A stretch of DNA of 64,000 nt, from contig MU385767.1 of the NCBI GenBank assembly GCA_022497155.1, forward strand, positions 248,001-312,000, in the 5' to 3' direction. The position numbers and the translations under genes are program-made. A model generated the notes under the pieces. The model was given only the letters and a program-made list of their open reading frames with translations. It was not told the DNA's origin and did no database searches. Positions within the stretch are counted from its first letter, which is position 1, and each line of letters opens with the position of its first letter. Shown here piece after piece: positions 58,151-64,000 of the stretch. This DNA comes from Whalleya microplaca (lineage: Eukaryota > Ascomycota > Sordariomycetes > Xylariales > Xylariaceae).

Positions 58151-58295
58151 TGACGGATTACAGGGGTATAATTCAGGTGGCTGGGTACGCCCCACAAGCT
58201 GTGGCTTATATATATGAGGCTCTGCCTCCTTTGACTCTAGTGATGATACTTCTCTAATAATAACTACTATACTACTCATAACCTGCGTCTATTTC
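58151..58295 (+). repeat. Dispersed repeat copy 2
   Basis: Matches 39091-39247 in the same orientation: GACGGATTACAGGG, AGGTGGCTGGGTACGCCCCA, CAAGCTGTGGCTTATATA and finally CTCATAACCTGCGTCTATTT. Copies are diverged, with small indels between. Confidence 0.7.
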
Positions 58296-58309
58296 AACAT
58301 GAAGGTCCC

Positions 58310-58420
58310 CTCCCACACGTATATCCTAGCTTAGCTTTCTTACAACATATATAGTAGATAGCTTCGTCTAACAGAGAAAAGGTCTCTCGGCTACTCTTTT
58401 ACACCAAATGACTGTGTCCC
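58310..58420 (+). repeat. Dispersed repeat relic, copy C
   Basis: Runs TCCCACACGTATATCCTAGCTTAGCT..AGATAGCTTCGTCTAACAG..GGCTACTCTTTTACACC, in the same order and orientation as the left arm at 54963. It directly follows dispersed repeat copy 2, so both may be parts of one element. Confidence 0.5.
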
Positions 58421-59062
58421 TTAGTATCACGTTACTTCCGATATGAAAAGCTCCAAACAAATCAAAAAGCTATAAAACTAACTCAAGTGTTACATGTCGC
58501 ATATAATACATAGTGTAATATCTGTAAGCGTACTCCCTACTTTTTCGAATTTGCTCTTTCGTGCAATGTGGATTGATTTGAAGCCAGATATCGAAATCGG
58601 TACAACTGATCACTGAGGAGATTGGTGTCACTGGTCACACATCTGGAGCAATCCGGGTTTGCCTAGAGTCGTAGAGTCGTAGATGTGACGTTGAACCGTC
58701 ATGGTGATTGTACTCAAACAGAGATGCACTGCATAGGAGATATCTGGCCATGTTGTTGACTAGTTGAAAAGGGAGTTGTCAAACAAGGAACCTCCCTATG
58801 TCTGTGAAGTCATGTTCAATAAGAAGCGTTTCTGATTGTCCGACTTGGAGCCCTTGCCTTTGTACGGACACTTGTAGGATAGGAAGACGTACGCCTTCCT
58901 GCTATATTCCTAATAAGAACATTAATCGCCTTTGAGTAGTTCTGCGCTGCTCTGCTGTTTTATCAATCCGTTACCTCCAACCCACGGCGCAAAGCAGGAG
59001 GACATCCAATACATTCCATTGGCGTCGATACCATTACTTATTCATCCATTCTCCCTTATAGT

Positions 59063-60596
59063 ATGCAGGAGCTCTCGGGAGCAGCACTACCTATCCTGTG
59101 GAGAACACAGCCTCCCTCACACGAGTATGAAAATGCACGATGTAGGGTATTCAACGGCAGGCAGCCCGACAATTTTCCCCTTGCGATAGTCAAGGCAACC
59201 ACGGTTGATCACATTACAGCTGCTGTGAGGCTAGCAGTGAAACTGGACGTCCGGATTGCTATCCGTTCTGGCGGCCATAGTCTCTCTTGCTGGACAATGC
59301 GTCATGATGCGATACTCATCGATCTTGTAGATTTTAGGCACTTAAGCTATGACGAAGGGAAAGATGAAGTGCAAGCCTCACCTAGTACACTTGCGGAAGA
59401 CCTGATTACGTTCCTTGCAAAGAAACAGAGATTCTTTCCTGTGGGTCACAGTGGGGACATCGGCCTAGGCGGCTACCTCCTTCAGGGAGGAATTGGGATC
59501 AATTCCCGGGTATGAACGATTATTGAAATCCTGCATAACTTTCGAATACTGAAGATTACTCTAGGGCTACGGTTATGCGTGTGAGTACATCACTGGACTT
59601 GATATCGTCACCGCGGATGGCGAAATCAAACATTGTGATGAGAAGGAAGGGTCTGATTTGTACTGGGCTGCTCGTGGAGCTGGACCGGGTGAGTTCTTCA
59701 TAGCAGCTGCAGTTAAAAGGTGAAGACCTAACTAAACAGAATTCCCTGCAATCGTTACACGATTTTACCTCAAGACTCGCCCTCTCTTGCCGGTTTATAA
59801 ACAAAGCAGATATGTCTGGCCAGTTATCATGTATGAGAGGATTTTCTCGTGGCTTGAGGAAGTGAGTATCTACTATCTATTCACGAGACCGATAATTTGC
59901 AGGGTCAACGTAGGGGCTAATCAGATTAAATCTCCTTCGCAGCTATTGACTTCCTTAAACGAGGACGTTGAGGTCGCTATGTTCAGGTTTGTGTTACCTC
60001 AACCTAACCAACCAGGTTTAGTTCTACATGCAAGAGCATTTGGTGATTCCGATGAAGATGTCTGGGAAAAGCTGAAACCAATTATCAAAACTCATCCCCC
60101 TGGCGCATTCCTTGCCGATGATTTCGTGAACACCAACTTCTCCGAAATTTACGACCTGGAAAAAGATAACACGCCACGTGGTGCTCGCTACTTCTCCGAC
60201 AGCGTCTTTCTCAAGCCCGGTACTGACATTGTCGCAATCTGCAAAGAAATGTTTACGGGACTCAAACATCCACACGCAATGGCAAGCTGGATCCCGATGA
60301 AGACCGCTGCTAGACGCACTCTCCCCGATATGGCGATGAGCATATATAGCGACCATGTCGTGTTACTGCTAACCAGATATGAAGATCCCGGAGAGGATCA
60401 GGAGCAAATGTCCTGGATAATTGATTACATGCGGAAACTGGAACCGTTCATTCAGGGTACTTTCCTGGGAGATGCAAATGTGTCGGACAGACCATCTCAT
60501 TATTGGTCGGAGGAGGCCAGAGAGCGAGTGCTCAATGTTGGGCGGGAATGGGATCCCAGCGGTAGAATACGGGGGATAGTTCTACGAGATCCCTGA
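59063..60596 (+). CDS. FAD-linked oxidoreductase (BBE/6-hydroxynicotine-oxidase-like)
   Basis: Four exons (59063-59509, 59565-59688, 59740-59861, 59943-60596) give about 448 aa. FAD_binding_4 starts near residue 35. RSGGHSLS contains the His used for covalent FAD attachment, and GDIGLGGYLLQGGIGINSR|GYGYACEYI is the second flavin-contact block, completed at the first splice. WAARGAGPEF is completed at the second splice. The C-terminus (YWSEEARERVLNVGREWDPSGRI) is the BBE motif, slightly diverged. No signal peptide is seen with ATG 59063, unlike the secreted homologue at 50 kb, so it is probably intracellular. Enzymes of this group oxidise amines, alcohols or ring systems with O2. The final intron (59862-59942) could alternatively be shorter; the longer one keeps frame. 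Confidence 0.85.
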
Positions 60597-60904
60597 GATC
60601 GTATCTCATACAGTTCTTGTTAGGGTCATTTGGTAGGGTTATTATATGAAGGCTGTTCGAAGAACAACTTTTAGTTAGCCCTTCGTGCAACAACTATGTT
60701 GTTTTACTACCTTATACGTTTATCTCGAGACAGTTCTTTTTGTTTTGGCATTGGCTTATGAATCATTATTCCCTCCTCACATTACTTGAATCTATACAGA
60801 CTAGATGCTATATTTGTTTCTAGTCGAATAGACCACGGGAACGCGGATCTATTACTCATGAATTTCTACCTCACCGAATTAGAAATCTGGCCAAGATATG
60901 TTTC

Positions 60905-61375
60905 CCTGAGAGCAGCGTTCTCATAAACTCAACTAATTAGTTGATTTGACTTGATTTGACTTGGTTTGACTTGATTTGACTTGACTTGACTTGATACAAT
61001 TGGTTTTTTATTTATTTTTTTTGTTAATTGAACAAATCAACTCGAAGCTTATTTTTGACTTGATACTAAGCCACATATAAGCCACCCGTATAAGCCACCT
61101 ATCGTGAGGTTTTCTGGCGTTATTAGTCAATTGTCAGCCACCTCACGCCCTGTGCTGCTTATCCTTGTTAAGGGCTGACCACTATCACGTCCGTGACTTT
61201 CGTGTAACAATTTTTCTGTGTCTAGATCAGAGGAGGGCCTAAAGGAGAATTCAGGGGTTCAGGGGTAGTTTCAGGGGTAATTATGTGTATTACTAATCAA
61301 GTCAGGTTATGCAAGTCAACTGCAAAAATCGATTATTTGACTTGACTTGATTTGGTGGGAACGCTGCTGAGGCTG
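60905..61375. mobile_element. Small decayed non-autonomous DNA element (MITE-like)
   Basis: The left end reads AGCAGCGTTCTCAT and the right end GGGAACGCTGCT, which are inverted relatives. Inside each end lie tandem TTGACTTGA/TTGATTTGACTTG words (left 60940-60993, right 61336-61352), as expected for subterminal repeats of a DNA transposon. The 470-bp interior has no coding capacity. A clean target-site duplication is not visible; CTGAG occurs on both sides but the match is short. A related right end lies at 63478-63512. An hAT-like class is a guess. Confidence 0.5.
60940..60993 (+). repeat. TTGATTTGACTTG tandem repeat
   Basis: About eleven imperfect 5-bp half-units alternate TTGAC/TTGAT, giving (TTGATTTGAC)n followed by (TTGAC)n. 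It lies just inside the left end of the small element described above. Confidence 0.85.
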
Positions 61376-62160
61376 AGAGCGGCGTTGAGAATTATACCCA
61401 TGTCCGGATATTGCACTGCACGCCAGTGCTAGAGAAAGAATAGATCATAGTGAGTTCACCTCTGGTAATATATAACGGTTAGATCACGTTGTATTGTGGT
61501 ATTACGTATATGTAGGGTTGTTTTAATATTCGATACCTAGGTGAATATTAATTATAGGGCCAGTTATGTAGCTCGTACGAACCCACATAGAAAAGTTGCC
61601 AGTTAATGTACGGCGGATGGACCTAACTCCTACCCGGGCCGTGGTTGTATAAATAGCCGGGGGCAAAGGAAGATGACTCCAGTGGCTGCACCAAATTGCA
61701 ACGGTGAAACCCGATTGGTGGACTAGCTTGGATAGAGGATAATATAGTCTAGTCACGCAGTGACACATAGTGGGTATTTTTAAAGAGTTGAATGCAATGC
61801 CGGAAGATATGAAAAGTGACGAGGGACAAAACTTTCATAGCAGCCATAGACAGCCGTCCGCCACATCAATAGGAGTCAGAACTGGAGCTGCAAGGTGTGG
61901 TTGATATGTGATTTGGGCTGAACGTACATGGCAGCTGAAGTAAATCAAGTGCGCTAAACGCAGCTACATATGCAGTACCAATTTGTCATTACAGTATCTG
62001 GAGGATAGCACAGCTTGGTTGCCATAGCCCATTGTTACTGCATATTTAGAGCTACAAATCACCCAGAGAGAATGGGGTTTAATGTTAGCGACCATTATTC
62101 CACAACGCTATCCTTATTCCTGGGCTGTTCGATACTTTGATTCTTAGAACTTAGTTCGTG

Positions 62161-63290
62161 ATGTCGTTTCGCCTAGAATGGCTGGTAGCAATCGTCCTTT
62201 TGGTTTTCGTATCAGTTAGGGCCAGCCTGGTCAATCACCTATTTCGCATCCTAAAATCAAAGAACTCGCATGACCAACCGTCGAAATCATCCATGATGCT
62301 GATTACCACATGCCCGTATGAGTATACTCGAGGAATATATGGGCGGCATCATTGGGTGCCATTCGTGACCAAGTTAGCACCTGATCTCAAGGAAAGTGAT
62401 CCGGACAGGTTCGCCATGGTGCTTGAAATCATGGACTGCATGCACCTATGTCTGATTATGGTCGATGACGTGAGTTTACGTTTTCCTCTACTCCTGGGAT
62501 CTGATCGAAACCGGGGAATTGCGGACGACTAACCTGATTTCTCAGATCACAGATGAAAGTGACTACCGTAAGGGCCGTCCGGCTGCCCATGTGATCTACG
62601 GCCGTTCGGAAACCGCCAACCGTGCCTATCTCCGTGTCAGTCAAATACTCAATAAAACGACTCAGGAGTTTCCACGACTTACGCCATGGCTCACGCAGAG
62701 TTTGGCAGAGATTCTGGAGGGCCAGGACATTTCGCTGATTTGGCGGCGGGATGGTCTCGCTAGCTTTCCAGAAGCTCACGCTGACCGCGTGATGGCCTAT
62801 CGCCGGATGGCATCTTTGAAGACTGGAGCACTCTTTAGGCTGCTGGGGCAACTTGTTCTGGAAAACCGTTCCATGGATGACACAATGAGTAAGGTCGGGT
62901 ATGCAATCTAATCATCCTCAACTCGCTCTTTTGACGGTAATAAACACCAATGCTGAAATGATTCTACGTAGATACTACTCTCAGTTACAAAATGACTGCA
63001 AGAATATCTTCTCGTCTGAGTACGCAGAGGCAAAGGGCACTTTGGCTGAAGATTTACGGAATCGAGAGCTGACGTACCCGATCATATTGGCTCTCAATGA
63101 GCCTCAAGGACATTACATTGCCAAAGCCTTTGAGTCTGCCTCCTCACGAAACATACGAAACGCCATCGGCGTGACACAAAGTGAAAAGGTCTACCATGCC
63201 TGCCTAGATGAGCTCAACCTCTACGAATCGAGTGTCAGAGAGTGGATTGCACTGTGGGGTAGAAAGGAGAAGTTTGATCTTGCGTGTTGA
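62161..63290 (+). CDS. Isoprenyl-diphosphate-synthase-like protein with altered motifs
   Basis: Three exons (62161-62469, 62546-62898, 62972-63290) give 326 aa aligned by eye with fungal GGPP synthases. The first Asp-rich motif is intact ([24 protein letters not shown]102/D103/D106), completed at the first splice. [10 protein letters not shown] and [18 protein letters not shown] match the conserved KTG and the EDL..G.FS(F/Y)P regions. Two features differ. The IPP-binding GKxxR motif normally following PY.Y is replaced by [16 protein letters not shown], and the second Asp motif reads LQNDCKN instead of RDDYxN. The N-terminus adds a hydrophobic helix ([15 protein letters not shown]), uncommon in this soluble family. 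It may therefore be a class I terpene-synthase-like or regulatory paralogue rather than a chain-elongating synthase. All splice sites are GT..AG and the frame is open throughout, so the changes are not simple decay. Confidence 0.85.
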
Positions 63291-64000
63291 CAGTGCATAG
63301 GTACATAGCTTGTACCTCTCAACGATAGTGAAGAAATGGGAGTCATGGTATTATTGCTTGAGTTGTAAATTCTAAGTTCACAAGGCTCCCCAGTGAACAA
63401 GTTTTGAAATAGCTTCCACAGCATGCTCTGCACCATAATTAATTTGGCTTGATTCAAGTCAAGTAAGGGGCATCATTTGACTTGATTTGACTTGATGGAA
63501 ACGCTGCTGGGGCACCCGTATCAAAACTAGAACAAAAACCTTCGCGAGTCAGCAACGGGGTATAATATACCTATACCTATTACAGCAATACAGCCCACTA
63601 CAGTGCATTGACCACTGAACAATCGGCTACTCTAGTAAACACTGAAGTACTGGAAAGCATTGAACTGGCTCACTGGCACGCATAACAGGAACGTGGAAGT
63701 GGTGCTGATGAATGGAATTAACTCTCTTGGAGGTTGTAAGACTTCCGAAAAGCCCACATGCAATCAACACCACCTTTAAGGGATCTCTAACTGCTCAGTG
63801 CAATTACTTTACTCTTTCAACCAATATCACACATCCAACTTCGTCATGATAATCTGAATTCCGATTCTAGCGTTTGTTACAGTCTGTCGTTATCTGTCGA
63901 CTCCTCAGCCATACCTTTGCATATGTGTTAGGAAGCATGAACTTGCCGAATGGGATATTTCGTGGCCGAGGACGAAAATTTTCCATGGAAATTTCGAAAT
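63291..64000. other. Right edge, repeat end and no gene
   Basis: This contains TTGACTTGATTTGACTTGATGG followed by AAACGCTGCTGG at 63476-63513, a solitary end of the element family seen at 60.9-61.4 kb. No coding sequence was recognised up to the window edge; a gene could begin beyond it. Confidence 0.5.
63447..63513. repeat. Solitary element end, TTGACTTGA family
   Basis: The sequence carries two TTGACTTGA-type words in each orientation, then GGAAACGCTGCTGG. Its complement, CCAGCAGCGTTTCC followed by ATCAAGTCAAATC, matches the start at about 29938 (GGCAGCGTGTCCATCAAGTC). Confidence 0.55.

Larger units (their letters stand above)
54708..59062. other. Long repeat-rich, AT-rich, gene-free stretch
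   Basis: 4.3 kb with no intact gene. It holds an inverted repeat pair (54963-55275), an AT-rich RIP-like block (56600-57960), a hairpin (57479-57512), short GC hairpins at 57705-57760, a dispersed repeat copy (58151-58295) and a further repeat relic (58310-58420), each listed separately. The minus-strand frame at 56084-56407 (107 codons) has no domain. Confidence 0.55.
60597..62160. other. Intergenic region with element ends
   Basis: 1.6 kb with no gene. The block 60905-61375 looks like a small decayed mobile element (listed separately). The minus-strand frame at 61523-61768 lacks a domain. Confidence 0.5.

Noticed and set aside
60540..60596. Idea that the second FAD oxidase is truncated because its BBE motif is short
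   Set aside because: Its total length of about 448 aa fits the shorter 6-hydroxynicotine-oxidase-like branch, and the C-terminal motif is present.
1..64000. CRISPR arrays, bacterial operons, ribosome-binding sites or phage features
   Set aside because: The window is eukaryotic (spliceosomal introns, fungal families); no regularly spaced short repeats of CRISPR type are present.

Overview
The window looks like an accessory region of a filamentous ascomycete (Pezizomycotina). Genes carry short spliceosomal introns of about 50-120 bp with GTRAGT-like donors and YAG acceptors. The protein families are typically fungal: a non-reducing polyketide synthase, Zn2Cys6 regulators, a DMATS-type prenyltransferase, berberine-bridge-like FAD oxidases and DHA2 transporters. 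Genes are sparse and separated by long AT-rich stretches with decayed repeats. No species can be named from sequence alone. All exon joins below were made by eye from splice motifs and reading frame, and none has transcript support.

Layout. 1-4.9 kb holds no intact gene, only a possible decayed coding remnant. 4.9-23.7 kb is a candidate secondary-metabolite locus: a P-loop sulfotransferase (minus strand) diverges from a nine-exon NR-PKS (SAT-KS-MAT-PT-ACP-TE, about 2027 aa), followed by an intron-containing tRNA, an intronless MDR oxidoreductase, a GC-rich class V aminotransferase, a small Trp-rich secreted protein, a rhodopsin-like membrane-protein remnant and a five-exon O-methyltransferase. 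24.3-26.4 kb encodes a Ser/Ala/Thr-rich, mucin-like secreted protein with a Cys-rich module. 26.4-30.5 kb is empty. 30.5-37.5 kb carries a secreted GH42 beta-galactosidase, a DHA2-type MFS transporter and a divergent Zn2Cys6 regulator. 37.9-48.9 kb is more ordinary: a TMEM14-family gene that only appears after splicing, a secreted protein of unknown function, an NmrA-like reductase, a C2H2 plus Zn2Cys6 regulator, a short-chain dehydrogenase and an ACAD10-like phosphotransferase.

49.9-63.3 kb is a second, repeat-broken metabolic island: a secreted bicovalent-type BBE oxidase, a DMATS prenyltransferase, a second FAD oxidase and an isoprenyl-diphosphate-synthase-like protein. The last has an N-terminal membrane segment and lacks the usual IPP-binding motif. 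Repeat relics lie between these genes: an inverted pair near 55.1 kb, a RIP-like AT-rich block at 56.6-58.0 kb, and TTGACTTGA-rich element ends.

How they may work together (inference). The NR-PKS could supply an aromatic core tailored by the methyltransferase, the MDR oxidoreductase and perhaps the sulfotransferase. The right-hand island has the parts for prenylating and oxidising a metabolite; the prenyltransferase carries Gln where indole prenyltransferases have Glu, so a phenolic or polyketide acceptor is possible. The most unusual single gene is the IDS-like protein at 62.2-63.3 kb.
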